The position numbers and the translations under genes are program-made. From Ascidia mentula (Eukaryota > Chordata > Ascidiacea > Phlebobranchia > Ascidiidae), in the NCBI GenBank assembly GCA_947561715.1, contig OX387201.1, positions 13,964,001 through 14,028,000 of the forward strand: DNA of 64,000 nucleotides. Direction: 5' to 3'. Numbering within the stretch: the first letter of the stretch is position 1; the number at the start of each line of letters is the position of its first letter. Shown one piece after another: positions 33,949 to 46,600 of the stretch. The notes under the pieces are model-generated. The model was not told the DNA's origin, did not search any database, and saw only the letters and a list, made by a program, of their open reading frames with translations.

Positions 33949-34113
33949 AGCTGCAGACAGGGTGTATACACGCACTTTTTCGACCTGTAAGGTCTCATCA
34001 GTGCAGCTGTTGATGTGGCACTGTGCTAGCTGGAAGACTAGCAGGCACACAGATTTCCACTTTGTGGTACCTTTCGGTCAATCGTCGATATGTTGGGTAC
34101 CAAACTAGGTACC
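33949..34113 (-). ncRNA. Hammerhead-bearing repeat, near-complete copy
   Basis: Read on the minus strand, 33,949-34,008 gives stem I AGCTGCA, core CTGATGA, stem II GACC-TTACA-GGTC, GAAA, a stem III with one mismatch (AAAG against CTGT), the cleavage C, and TGCAGCT to close stem I. All catalytic core bases are present. The stem III loop holds the palindrome GTGTATACAC, as in short-stem-III ribozymes thought to act as dimers. Upstream on the same strand are hairpins GGTACC-TAGTTT-GGTACC and CCAC-AAA-GTGG. The ribozyme would cut near the 3' end of a minus-strand transcript. Confidence 0.8.
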
Positions 34114-34255
34114 AATCAACACAGACGAACCACGTGGAGCGGACTATGGCCAAAACAACTCTTTGGGACCCAGTAGCGCTATCGGCTCGGCTTTCACCCA
34201 AATCATATTATATGCGCAAAAGAGCCATAATAATCAATGAGGAGATTTGCGTTGT

Positions 34256-34355
34256 TTGACTAACGAAAATGTTAAATTTAAACACGATGATTTGGCTGAC
34301 ATTTTTAATGAAGGTGGGTTGCTCAACATACCGGTTGTAATTTACTCGGTAAAGA
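34256..34355 (+). pseudogene. Atlastin-like GTPase exon 1 fragment
   Basis: Translates as LTNENVKFKHDDLADIF, then a short stretch, then GLLNIPVVIYSV. It matches the N-terminal exon of copies A and B up to the residue just before the P-loop, where similarity stops (next residues KNFM instead of GPTR). It is closest to copy A (DVLADIIDECGLLNIPVVIY). No further exons follow, since the next recognisable gene is an acetyltransferase. It is a lone truncated exon. Confidence 0.8.
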
Positions 34356-34721
34356 ACTTCATGCTACAGACGTTTCGATTGTTTTCTACAATCATTTTCA
34401 GTGAAAAATGAAGACGAACCGGCAAAATGGTACGGTGAAGTTGCGATAAGTAAAAATGTGTTTCTGATGCATAAACAGTAATTGAGATTATGATGTAATA
34501 GAGTCACTTTAAACAGCATGAGACGATCTTTGTTTATAATTCATTCTACATTGAAGCGGTCATTGTGATTTTTAATGAGTTTAACTAGGCAACAAAAATT
34601 GCACGTTACAATACCCGTGACGAATACAAAGTTAACAGCACAAGGTCAACAGACTTAAACAAAGAATACAAATATTTGATAAAAGTCGCTTTTGTAGGAT
34701 TGGAGTAACTCTGTAGACAAA

Positions 34722-36388
34722 ATGAGTGACAACCTTTTGCATTTACGAAAATCAGAGCATGCGACATGTTGGAGATTGTCAAATAATAACGACATCCCTG
34801 AAATCTGCGACATAATCCGAACGGATTTCTGTCGTCGAGAGACAGTTTCAGCGACTCTGCAGCTTTCGGATGACGATATTAATGTCTTTGTGAATTTGCT
34901 GTGCACGTTGCACAGACCTTGTGGTATTTGGTCCAAAAAGATATATTTTGCAAAATCACATATTGTGATCAAAATTACACATCCATCAAAATTGCACAAA
35001 CAATTTAAATACGGTTATGATAATTGATGACATCATCCTGGGGAATATCACCACAATTTCGCAATATTAAATATGTTTACCTGATTGGAACTCTATCAAT
35101 TGTATCAACTTTCATGTGAACAGGAGTATTATCTCAAACGACCAGCACTATGTGCTTATGACAAAGAAAGTGGTGAAATGAGTGGAGTCTGCATCGTGTA
35201 TGGACGTGATTCCGAACAACCTGATGATGTAAAAGAGTCTCTGAAAATTCGTCAATTATTTGAGGTTAGTCACATAAACAACCTGTAAAATAACTTCTAA
35301 CACTATACCGACCATAAAGACAAGCTGCCCTGAATTCAGATATCGCAGAGATGCCTCCCTACCAAAGGTTCCAAATTTTAGGGGTCGTGGCACACTTGGA
35401 TCTCTGTACTGTTTATTATAATCTCATGTTTTGTGATTTTACACAATTACACATGCCGAAAATTAAGGTTAATTTATATAAAATGGAAGCAGAACTCAGC
35501 TCACAGTTTGAGAGACACCAGCGTATACTATATATTGATCAATAATAAAAAAATCTAATATTCAATGTTTGGCTTAATGAACCAAAATATTTAGCGTTTG
35601 CTTCCCAAAAGCATGTTCCCCAAACCGAAGGGTGATTTGACGCAGATTTTCTTTGTCATCCTCCATTACAGCCTTACCACTAAAACCAAAGTCTGCAGCC
35701 ATTCAAAGGTGCCATGACTACATTTTACACTAAAAAAGAAAGTTAATTCAATTGAAAATCCCCCAAAAGTTTTCTGATCCAAAAATATTTGTAAAGTTGT
35801 CATGAGTTCAACAATTCTGGTTTTCAGTCAAAGTTTTCAAACCCGTCGAACATTTATTCCGTAATTGGACATCTATTCTCTTGTTTAGTTACTTGACTAC
35901 ATTGCAAAATACGTCAAACCGCGAGCACAGGATTATCAGTACATCAGTGGACTGCTGATGAGTGTCAGAAAGAAATACAACAACATGGGAATTGCAGAAG
36001 CTTTGTACAAAAAGTAAGAATTAAGTTTTTATGGGACAATAAAAAATTTGAAGTTCTGGGTTAAGACTGTGCGTTAGTTCTAGTAAAAGAATACTATACT
36101 TCCAAAAATAGATCTTAGAAAACGTATGCGATACAAGATATATCAGGAATTTACATCTATCTTTACTAATGTAGGCGAATGGAAATTTCGAAACAAGAAG
36201 GATGCAAGTTTTATTTTGTTACATGCACATCAGCATGCACGGCAAAGGCTCTCGCAAACCTTGAAGCAAAATGCATCAAAAGAGTTGATTACATGGCGTA
36301 TGTGGATCCAGTATCCAACAAGAAAGTTCTCCAAGACGCACCAGAGCCTCACAAAACTTCAGGAATCAAATTAATGTGTTTGGAGTAA
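34722..36388 (+). CDS. GNAT-family N-acetyltransferase (arylalkylamine NAT-like)
   Basis: Four exons. Exon 1 starts at ATG 34,722; its donor is unresolved (34,890 keeps phase, 34,924 looks stronger but breaks it). Exon 2 is about 35,124-35,264, exon 3 35,889-36,013, exon 4 36,175-36,388; the last two junctions are in phase. The protein is about 210-225 residues. GNAT features: beta strands ALCAYDKES and SGVCIVYG, then the acetyl-CoA loop region YNNMGIAEALYKK (the Q/RxxGxG/A position reads NNMGIA), then CKFYFVTCTSACTAKALANL and a C-terminal PEPHKTSGIKLM. This layout is typical of insect-type dopamine/arylalkylamine N-acetyltransferases, which acetylate amines with acetyl-CoA in the cytosol. 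The substrate cannot be named from sequence. It looks intact apart from the exon 1 border. Confidence 0.78.
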
Positions 36389-36899
36389 AAAAGTGAAAAC
36401 GATCCATATTGCATTGATGTAAAATATTGCGCAACAATTTTGCATTTTAATGTCATTTGCAAACAACTTGCTTATTTTAATTGCAAAACATGATATTGCT
36501 CTTCGTGCTTTTTTAAAAGTTACCGTGTTTCCGTTTAATGGACAAAAACTGTTGATAACAATTCATTTATTGTACTTGTTAGATATACGATCATAAAATT
36601 GTTACACTGCAAAAGGTGGCATGGATAATTGTAGTTGTCGTACATTTAGTCTCTTGGTGTAACAACACATGTCCTTTGTAATCTGTAATCTGTGTAAATA
36701 AATCAACGAAAAATCACATGTCTTGTTGCCTGAATAAATGCATTCCCAAATCTTACTTTTCATTTCAAAACATCACATGAGTATGATAACCTTTTAATAT
36801 TGAATAAAGTTTCAAGTATCAATAATAAAATGAAGTGCATTGTAGAAATGCAAAAGTGTGTTTGTCTTATATGTGCAAAAAAAAGCCATAATATTGCAA
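36389..36899. other. 3' flank of the acetyltransferase gene
   Basis: AT-rich with no gene seen. Possible polyadenylation signals AATAAA occur near 36,697, 36,732, 36,803 and 36,825. Confidence 0.4.
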
Positions 36900-36959
36900 A
36901 GCTGCAGACAGGGTGTGTACACGCACTGTTTCGACCTGTAAGGTCTCATCAGTGCAGCT
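36900..36959 (-). ncRNA. Hammerhead ribozyme, complete core and three stems
   Basis: On the minus strand: stem I AGCTGCA (36,953-36,959) pairs fully with TGCAGCT (36,900-36,906); core CTGATGA (36,946-36,952); stem II GACC-TTACA-GGTC (36,933-36,945); GAAA (36,929-36,932); stem III ACAG (36,926-36,929) with CTGT (36,908-36,911), loop holding the palindrome GTGTACAC; cleavage after the C at 36,907. A15.1 and U16.1 are the A of GAAA and the U of CTGT, as the family requires. All core bases fit the hammerhead consensus. It belongs to the same repeat as 33,949-34,113 and lies 132 bp before the 20-bp array. Confidence 0.85.
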
Positions 36960-36966
36960 GTTGAGT

Positions 36967-37091
36967 GGCACTGTGCTAGCTTTCACACTAGCAGGCATGC
37001 AGTATAGGGTACCCTGCAGATCGACGTTGACCGAAAGGTACCACAAAGTGGAAACTAGTGTGCCTGCTAGTGTGAAAGCTAGCACAGTGCC
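36967..37091. repeat. Foldback: 31-bp perfect inverted repeat at the array edge
   Basis: Arms 36,967-36,997 and 37,061-37,091 are perfect reverse complements (left arm begins GGCACTGTGCTAGCTTTCAC). The 63-bp spacer holds CCACAAAGTGG and GGTACC words, which belong to the tail of the hammerhead-bearing repeat in reversed orientation. The structure looks like two head-to-head pieces of that repeat. The right arm ends where the 20-bp array starts. Confidence 0.9.
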
Positions 37092-38620
37092 AGTTTTCGA
37101 TCCTGGAACAGAAACTTTATTACGGAAACAAGATTTATGTCACTGAAACCAAATTAGTGTTGGGGTAACAGAATTTTCGATTCGGGAAAGGAATTATTAT
37201 TTGTGAAAAAGAATTTGTGTTTGTGAAATGGAATTTTCGTTACGAGGACAGATTTTTTGTTAAGGGAAAATAAATATTGTTATAAGAACAGAATTTCTGT
37301 TTCGGAAACGAAATGTTTGTTACGCAACGAAATTTTTATTATGGGAACAGAAATTTCGTTACCCAAACGAAATTTTCGTTTCGGAACCAAATTTTCGTTA
37401 CGTGAACAGAATTTTCGTTTTGGGAACACAATTTTCGATTCCTAAACACAATTTTCGTTTCTGGAACACAATTTTCGTTTGAGAACACAACTTTCGTTAC
37501 GGGAGCAGAATTTTCGTTTCGGGAACACAATTTTAGTTTCGGGAACACAACTTTCGTTTCGGAAATACAACTTTGGTTACTGGAACGAAATTTTCGTGAC
37601 GGGAACGCAATTTTCGTTTCGGAAACACAAGTTTCGTTACGGGAACAGAATTTTCCTTTCGGGAACAGAATTTTCGTTACTGGAACAGAATGTATGTTAC
37701 GGCAACACAATTTTCCTTACTGGAACACAATTTTCATTTCGAGAACACAATTTTCGTTTCTGGAACACAATTTTCGTTTGGGAACACAACTTTCGTTACG
37801 GGAGCAGAATAATTTTCGTTTCGGGAACACAATTATCGTTTCGGGAACACAACTTTCGTTTCGGAAACACAACTTTCGTTACTGGAACGAAATTTTCGTT
37901 TGGGAAACACAAGTTTCGTTACTGGAACACAATTTTCGTTTCGAGAACACAATTTTTGTTGCAGGAACGAAAATTTCGTTACGAGAACACAATTTTTGTT
38001 ACAGGAACGAAATTTTCTTCAGGGGATCACAATTTTCGTTTCGGAAACACAAGTTTCGTTACTGGAACGAAATTTTCGTTTCGAGAAAACAATTTTTGTT
38101 GCAGGAACGAAAATTTCGTTACGAGAACACAATTTTTGTTACGGGAACGAAATTTTCGTTACGGGAACGAAATTTTTGTTTCGGGAAAGGAAATTTCGTT
38201 ACGGGAACACAATGTTCGTTTCGGAAACACAATTTTCGTTACTGGAACACAATTTTCGTTTCGAGAACACAAGTTTCGTTACTGGAACAAAATTTTCGTT
38301 TCGGAAACACAATTTTCGTTACTGGTAAACAATTTTCGTTTCGAGAACACAATTTTTGTTACGGGAACGAAATTTTCGTTACGAGAACAGAATTTTCTTT
38401 TCGGAAACACAATTATCCTTACGGGAACACAATTTTCTTTGCGGGAACGAAACTTTCGATACGGGAACGAAATTTTCGTTACGGAAACGAAATTTTCGTC
38501 ACGGGAACGAAATTTTCGTTTCGGGAAAGGCAATTTCGTTACGGAAACAGAATGTTCGTTACTGGAACACAATTTTCGTTACGGGAACAGAATTTTCTTT
38601 ACGGGAACGAAATTTCCGTT
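37092..38620. repeat. 20-bp minisatellite array, left part
   Basis: The first units (about 37,092-37,400) are diverged; order improves to the right, as is usual at satellite edges. The consensus unit is GTTACGGGAACACAATTTTC with a few two-state positions: GTTA/GTTT, CGGG/CTGG/CGGA, and AACACA/AACAGA/AACGAA. Confidence 0.9.
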
Positions 38621-38638
38621 TCGAGAACACAATTTTGG

Positions 38639-40630
38639 TTACTGGAACACAATTTTAGTTTCCAGAACACAATTTTTGTATTGGGAACAGAATTTTCGTT
38701 TCTGGAACACAATTTTCGTTACTGGGACGAAATTTTCGTGACGGAAACACAATTTTCGTTTCGGAAACACAAGTTTCGTTACGGGAACAGAATTTTCGTT
38801 TCGGGAACACAGTTTTCGTTATTGGAACAGAATGTTTGTTACGGGAACACAATTTTCGTTACTGGAACACAATTTTCATTTCGGGAACACAATTTTAGTT
38901 TCGGGAACACAACTTTCGTTTCGGAAAAACAAGTTTCATTACTGGGACGAAATTTTCGTGACGGGAACACAATTTTCGTTTCGGAAACACAAGTTTCGTT
39001 ACGGGAACAGAATTTTCGTTTCGGGAACACAGTTTTCGTTATTGGAACAGAATGTTGGTTACGGGAACACAATTTTCGTTACTGGAACACAATTTTCATT
39101 TCGGGAACACAATTTTAGTTTCGGGAACACAACTTTCGTTTCGGAAACACAAGTTTCATTACTGGGACAAAATTTTCGTGACGGGAACAGAATTTTCGTT
39201 TCGGAAACACAAGTTTCGTTACGGGAACAGAATTTTCGTTTCGGGAATACAGTTTTCGTTATTGGAACAGAATGTTTGTTACGGGAACACAATTTTCGTT
39301 ACTGGAACACAATTTTCATTTCGGGAACACAATTTTAGTTTCGGGAACACAACTTTCGTTTCGGAAACACAAGTTTCATTACTGGGACGAAATTTTCGTG
39401 ACGGGAACACAATTTTCGTTACGGAAACACAAGTTTCGTTACGGGAACAGAATTTTTCTTTCGGGAACACAATTTTCGTTACTGGAACAGAATGTTTGTT
39501 ACGGGAACACAATTTTCGTTACTGGAATACAATTTTCATTTCGAGAACACAATTTTCGTTTCTGGAACACAATTTTCGTTTGGGAACACAACTTTCGTTT
39601 CGGAAACACAACTTTCGTTACTGGAACGAAATTTTCACTTCGAGAACACAATTTTCGTTTCTGAAACACAATTTTCGTTTGAGAACGCAACTTTCGTTAC
39701 GGGAGCAGAATTTTCGTTTCGGGAACACAATTTTATTTACGGGAACGAAATTTTCGTTACGAGAAAAGAATTTTACTTTCGGGAACACAACTATCGTTAC
39801 GGGAACACAATTTTCTTTACGGGATCGAAACTTTCGATACGGGAACGAAATTTTCGTTTCGGGAAAAGAAATTTCGTTACGTAAACAGAATGTTCGTTAC
39901 TGGAACACAATTTTCGTTTCGGGAACGAAATTTTCGTTACGGGAACAGAATTTTCTTTACGGGAACGAAATTTTCGTTTCGAGAACACAATTTTCGTTTC
40001 CAGAACACAATTTTTGTATTGGGAACAGAATTTTCGTTTCTGGAACACAATTTTCGTTACTGGGACGAAATTTTCGTGACGGGAACACAATTTTCGTTTC
40101 GGAAACACAAGTTTCGTTACGGGAACAGAATTTTCGTTTCGGGAACACAGTTTTCGTTATTGGAACAGAATGTTGGTTACGGGAACACAATTTTCGTTAC
40201 TGGAACACAATTTTCATTTCGGGAACACAATTTTAATTTCGGGAACACAACTTTCGTTTCGGAAACACAAGTTTCATTACTGGGACGAAATTTTCGTGAC
40301 GGGAACACAATTTTCGTTTCGGAAACACAAGTTTCGTTACGGGAACAGAATTTTCGTTTCGGGAATACAGTTTTCGTTATTGGAACAGAATGTTTGTTAC
40401 GGGAACACAATTTTCGTTACTGGAACACAATTTTCATTTCGGGAACACAATTTTAGTTTCGGGAACACAACTTTCGTTTCGGAAACACAAGTTTCATTAC
40501 TGGGACGAAATTTTCTTGACGGGAACACAATTTTCGTTTCGGAAACACAAGTTTCGTTACGGGAACAGAATTTTTCTTTCGGGAACACAATTTTCGTTAC
40601 TGGAACAGAATGTTTGTTACGGGAACACAA
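38639..40630. repeat. 220-bp higher-order repeats (11 x 20 bp)
   Basis: The same ordered series of unit variants returns every 220 bp: marker words such as TTATTGGAACAGAATGTT lie near 38,820, 39,040, 39,260, and again near 40,157, 40,377. Copies in each run differ by only a few bases. The same 220-bp block recurs near 42,970-43,390, 53,340-53,810 and 56,300-57,070. Confidence 0.85.
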
Positions 40631-43600
40631 TTTTCGTTACTGGAATACAATTTTCATTTCGAGAACACAATTTTGGTTTCTGGAACACAATTTTCGTTTG
40701 GGAACACAACTTTCGTTTCGGAAACACAACTTTCGTTACTGGAACGAAATTTTCACTTCGAGAACACAATTTTCGTTTCTGAAACACAATTTTCGTTTGA
40801 GAACACAAGTTTCGTTACGGGAGCAGAATTTTCGTTTCGGGAACACAATTTTAGTTACGGGAACGAAATTTTCGTTACGAGAAAAGAATTTTACTTTCGG
40901 GAACACAACTATCGTTACGGGAACACAATTTTCTTTACGGGAACGAAACTTTCGATACGAGAACGAAATTTTCGTTAGGGAAACGAAATTTTCGTCACGG
41001 GAACGAAATTTTCGTTTCGGGAACACAATTTTCGTTTCGAGAACACAATTTTTGTTGCAGGAACGAAAATTTCGTTACGAGAACACAATTTTTGTTACAG
41101 GAACGAAATTTTCTTCAGGGGATCACAATTTTCGTTTCGGAAACACAAGTTTCGTTACTGGAACGAAATTTTCGTTTGGGAAACACAAGTTTCGTTACTG
41201 GAACGAAATTTTCGTTTCGAGAAAACAATTTTTGTTGCAGGAACGAAAATTTCGTTACGAGAACACAATTTTTGTTACGGGAACGAAATTTTCGTTACGG
41301 GAACGAAATTTTTGTTTCGGGAAAGGAAATTTCGTTACGGGAACACAATGTTCGTTTCGGAAACACAATTTTCGTTACTGGAACACAATTTTCGTTTCGA
41401 GAACACAAGTTTCGTTACTGGAACAAAATTTTCGTTTCGGAAACACAATTTTCGTTACTGGTAAACAATTTTCGTTTCGAGAACACAATTTTTGTTACGG
41501 GAACGAAATTTTCGTTACGAGAACAGAATTTTCATTTCGGAAACACAATTATCTTTACGGGAACACAATTTTCTTTGCGGGAACGAAACTTTCGATACGG
41601 GAACGAAATTTTCGTTACGGAAACGAAATTTTCGTCACGGGAACGAAATTTTCGTTTCGGGAAAGGCAATTTCGATACGGAAACAGAATGTTCGTTACTG
41701 GAACACAATTTTCGTTACGGGAACAGAATTTTTGTTTCGGGAAAGGAAATTTCGTTACGGGAACACAATGTTCGTTTCGGAAACACAATTTTCGTTACTG
41801 GAACACAATTTTCGTTTCGAGAACACAAGTTTCGTTACTGGAACAAAATTTTCGTTTCGGAAACACAATTTTCGTTACTGGTAAACAATTTTCGTTTCGA
41901 GAACACAATTTTTGTTACGGGAACGAAATTTTCGTTACGAGAACAGAATTTTCCTTTCGGAAACACAATTATCTTTACGGGAACACAATTTTCTTTGCGG
42001 GAACGAAACTTTCGATACGGGAACGAAATTTTCGTTACGGAAACGAAATTTTCGTCACGGGAACGAAGTTTTCGTTTCGGGAAAGGCAATTTCGTTACGG
42101 AAACAGAATGTTCGTTACTGGAACACAATTTTCGTTACGGGAACAGAATTTTCTTTACGGGAACGAAATTTTCGTTACTGGGACGAAATTTTCGTGACGG
42201 AAACACAATTTTCGTTTCGGAAACACAAGTTTCGTTACGGGAACACAATTTTAGTTTCGGGAACACAACTTTCGTTTCGGAAACACAAGTTTCATTACTG
42301 GGACGAAATTTTCGTGACGGGAACACAATTTTCGTTACGGAAACACAAGTTTCGTTACGGGAACAGAATTTTTCTTTCGGGAACACAATTTTCGTTACTG
42401 GAACAGAATGTTTGTTACGGGAACACAATTTTCGTTACTGGAATACAATTTTCATTTCGAGAACACAATTTTCGTTTCTGGAACACAATTTTCGTTTGGG
42501 AACACAACTTTCGTTTCGGAAACACAACTTTAGTTACTGGAACGAAATTTTCACTTCGAGAACACAATTTTCGTTTCTGAAACACAATTTTCGTTTGAGA
42601 ACGCAACTTTCGTTACGGGAGCAGAATTTTCGTTTCGGGAACACAATTTTATTTACGGGAACGAAATTTTCGTTACGAGAAAAGAATTTTACTTTCGGGA
42701 ACACAACTATCGTTACGGGAACACAATTTTCTTTACGGGATCGAAACTTTCGATATGGGAACGAAATTTTCGTTACGGAAACGAAATTTTCGTCACGGGA
42801 ACGAAATTTTCGTTTCGGGAAAGGAAATTTCGTTACGGAAACAGAATGTTCGTTACTGGAACACAATTTTCGTTTCGGGAACGAAATTTTCGTTACGGGA
42901 ACAGAATTTTCTTTACGGGAACGAAATTTTCGTTTCGAGAACACAATTTTGGTTACTGGAACACAATTTTAGTTTCCAGAACACAATTTTTGTATTGGGA
43001 ACAGAATTTTCGTTTCTGGGACACAATTTTCGTTACTGGGACGAAATTTTCGTGACGGGAAAACAATTTTCGTTTCGGAAACACAAGTTTCGTTACGGGG
43101 ACAGAATTTTCGTTTCGGGAACACAGTTTTCGTTATTGGAACAGAATGTTGGTTACGGGAACACAATTTTCGTTACTGGAACACAATTTTCATTTCGGGA
43201 ACACAATTTTAGTTTCGGGAACACAACTTTCGTTTCGGAAACACAAGTTTCATTACTGGGACGAAATTTTCTTGACGGGAACACAATTTTCGTTTCGGAA
43301 ACACAAGTTTCGTTACGGGAACAGAATTTTTCTTTCGGGAACACAATTTTCGTTACTGGAACAGAATGTTTGTTACGGGAACACAATTTTCGTTACTGGA
43401 ATACAATTTTCATTTCGAGAACACAATTTTCGTTTCTGGAACACAATTTTCGTTTGGGAACACAACTTTCGTTTCGGAAACACAACTTTCGTTACTGGAA
43501 CGAAATTTTCACTTCGAGAACACAATTTTCGTTTCTGAAACACAATTTTCGTTTGAGAACACAAGTTTCGTTACGGGAGCAGAATTTTCGTTTCGGGAAC

Positions 43601-46600
43601 ACAATTTTAGTTACGGGAACGAAATTTTCGTTACGAGAAAAGAATTTTACTTTCGGGAACACAACTATCGTTACGGGAACACAATTTTCTTTACGGGAAC
43701 AAAACTTTCGATACGGGAACGAAATTTTCGTTAGGGAAACGAAATTTTCGTCACGGGAACGAAATTTTCGTTTCGGGAAAGGAAATTTCGTTACGGAAAC
43801 AGAATGTTCGTTACTGGAACACAATTTTCGTTTCGGGAACGAAATTTTCGTTACGGGAACAAAATTTTCTTTACGGGAACGAAATTTTCGTTTCGAGAAC
43901 ACAATTTTGGTTACTGGAACACAGTTTTAGTTTCCAGAACACAATTTTTGAATTGGGAACAGAATTTTTGTTTCTGGAACACAACTTTCGGTACGAGAAC
44001 ACAGTTTTCGTTATTGGAACAGAATGTTTGTTACGGGAACACAATTTTCGTTACTGGAACACAATTTTCATTTCGGGAACACAATTTTAGTTTCGGGAAC
44101 ACAACTTTCGTTTCGGAAACACAAGTTTCATTACTGGGACGAAATTTTTGTGACGGGAACACAATTTTCGTTTCGGAAACACAAGTTTCGTTACGGGAAC
44201 AGAATTTTTCTTTCGGGAACACAATTTTCGTTACTGGAACAGAATGTTTGTTACGGGCACACAATTTTCGTTACTGGAATACAATTTTCATTTCGAGAAC
44301 ACAATTTTCGTTTCTGGAACACAATTTTCGTTTGGGAACACAACTTTCGTTACGGGAGCAGAATTTTTTTTCGGGAACACAATTTTCGTTTCGGAAACAC
44401 AACTTTTGTTGCGGAAACACAACTTTCGTTACTGGAACGAAATTTTCACTTCGAGAACACAATTTTCGTTTCTGAAACACAATTTTCGTTACTGGAACAC
44501 AACTTTCGTTACGGGAGTAGAATTTTCGTTTCGGGAATACAATTTTAGTTTCGGGAACACAACTTTCGTTTCGGAAACACAACTTTGGTTACTGGAACGA
44601 AATTTTCGTGACGGGAACACAATTTTCGATTCGGAAACACAAGTTTCGTTACGGGAACTGAATTTTCCTTTGGGGAACAGAATTTTCGTTACTGGAACAG
44701 AATGTATGTTACGGGAACACAATTTTCCTTACTGGAACACAATTTTCATTTCGAGAACACAATTTTCGTTTCTGGAACACAATTTTCGTTTGGGAACACA
44801 ACTTTCGTTACGGGAGCAGAATTATTTTCGTTTCGGGAACACAATTTTCGTTTCGGAAACACAAGTTTCGTTACGGGAACAGAATTTTTCTTTCGGGAAC
44901 ACAATTTTCGTTACTGGAACAGAATGTTTGTTACGGGAACACAATTTTCGTTACTGGAATACAATTTTCATTTCGAGAACACAATTTTGGTTTCTGGAAC
45001 ACAATTTTCGTTTGGGAACACAACTTTCGTTTCGGAAACACAACTTTCGTTACTGGAACGAAATTTTCACTTCGAGAACACAATTTTCGTTTCTGAAACA
45101 CAATTTTCGTTTGAGAACACAAGTTTCGTTACGGGAGCAGAATTTTCGTTTCGGGAACACAATTTTAGTTACGGGAACGAAATTTTCGTTACGAGAAAAG
45201 AATTTTACTTTCGGGAACACAACTATCGTTACGGGAACACAATTTTCTTTACGGGAACGAAACTTTCGATACGAGAACGAAATTTTCGTTAGGGAAACGA
45301 AATTTTCGTCACGGGAACGAAATTTTCGTTTCGGGAACACAATTTTCGTTTCGAGAACACAATTTTTGTTGCAGGAACGAAAATTTCGTTACGAGAACAC
45401 AATTTTTGTTACAGGAACGAAATTTTCTTCAGGGGATCACAATTTTCGTTTCGGAAACACAAGTTTCGTTACTGGAACGAAATTTTCGTTTGGGAAACAC
45501 AAGTTTCGTTACTGGAACGAAATTTTCGTTTCGAGAAAACAATTTTTGTTGCAGGAACGAAAATTTCGTTACGAGAACACAATTTTTGTTACGGGAACGA
45601 AATTTTCGTTACGGGAACGAAATTTTTGTTTCGGGAAAGGAAATTTCGTTACGGGAACACAATGTTCGTTTCGGAAACACAATTTTCGTTACTGGAACAC
45701 AATTTTCGTTTCGAGAACACAAGTTTCGTTACTGGAACAAAATTTTCGTTTCGGAAACACAATTTTCGTTACTGGTAAACAATTTTCGTTTCGAGAACAC
45801 AATTTTTGTTACGGGAACGAAATTTTCGTTACGAGAACAGAATTTTCATTTCGGAAACACAATTATCTTTACGGGAACACAATTTTCTTTGCGGGAACGA
45901 AACTTTCGATACGGGAACGAAATTTTCGTTACGGAAACGAAATTTTCGTCACGGGAACGAAATTTTCGTTTCGGGAAAGGCAATTTCGATACGGAAACAG
46001 AATGTTCGTTACTGGAACACAATTTTCGTTACGGGAACAGAATTTTTGTTTCGGGAAAGGAAATTTCGTTACGGGAACACAATGTTCGTTTCGGAAACAC
46101 AATTTTCGTTACTGGAACACAATTTTCGTTTCGAGAACACAAGTTTCGTTACTGGAACAAAATTTTCGTTTCGGAAACACAATTTTCGTTACTGGTAAAC
46201 AATTTTCGTTTCGAGAACACAATTTTTGTTACGGGAACGAAATTTTCGTTACGAGAACAGAATTTTCCTTTCGGAAACACAATTATCTTTACGGGAACAC
46301 AATTTTCTTTGCGGGAACGAAACTTTCGATACGGGAACGAAATTTTCGTTACGGAAACGAAATTTTCGTCACGGGAACGAAGTTTTCGTTTCGGGAAAGG
46401 CAATTTCGTTACGGAAACAGAATGTTCGTTACTGGAACACAATTTTCGTTACGGGAACAGAATTTTCTTTACGGGAACGAAATTTTCGTTACTGGGACGA
46501 AATTTTCGTGACGGAAACACAATTTTCGTTTCGGAAACACAAGTTTCGTTACGGGAACACAATTTTAGTTTCGGGAACACAACTTTCGTTTCGGAAACAC

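Noticed and set aside
33949-34113. tRNA-derived SINE with Pol III boxes
   Set aside because: I looked for A and B boxes in the hammerhead-bearing repeat; the nearest B-like word (GGTCGAAAC) is part of the ribozyme core and no A box is convincing.
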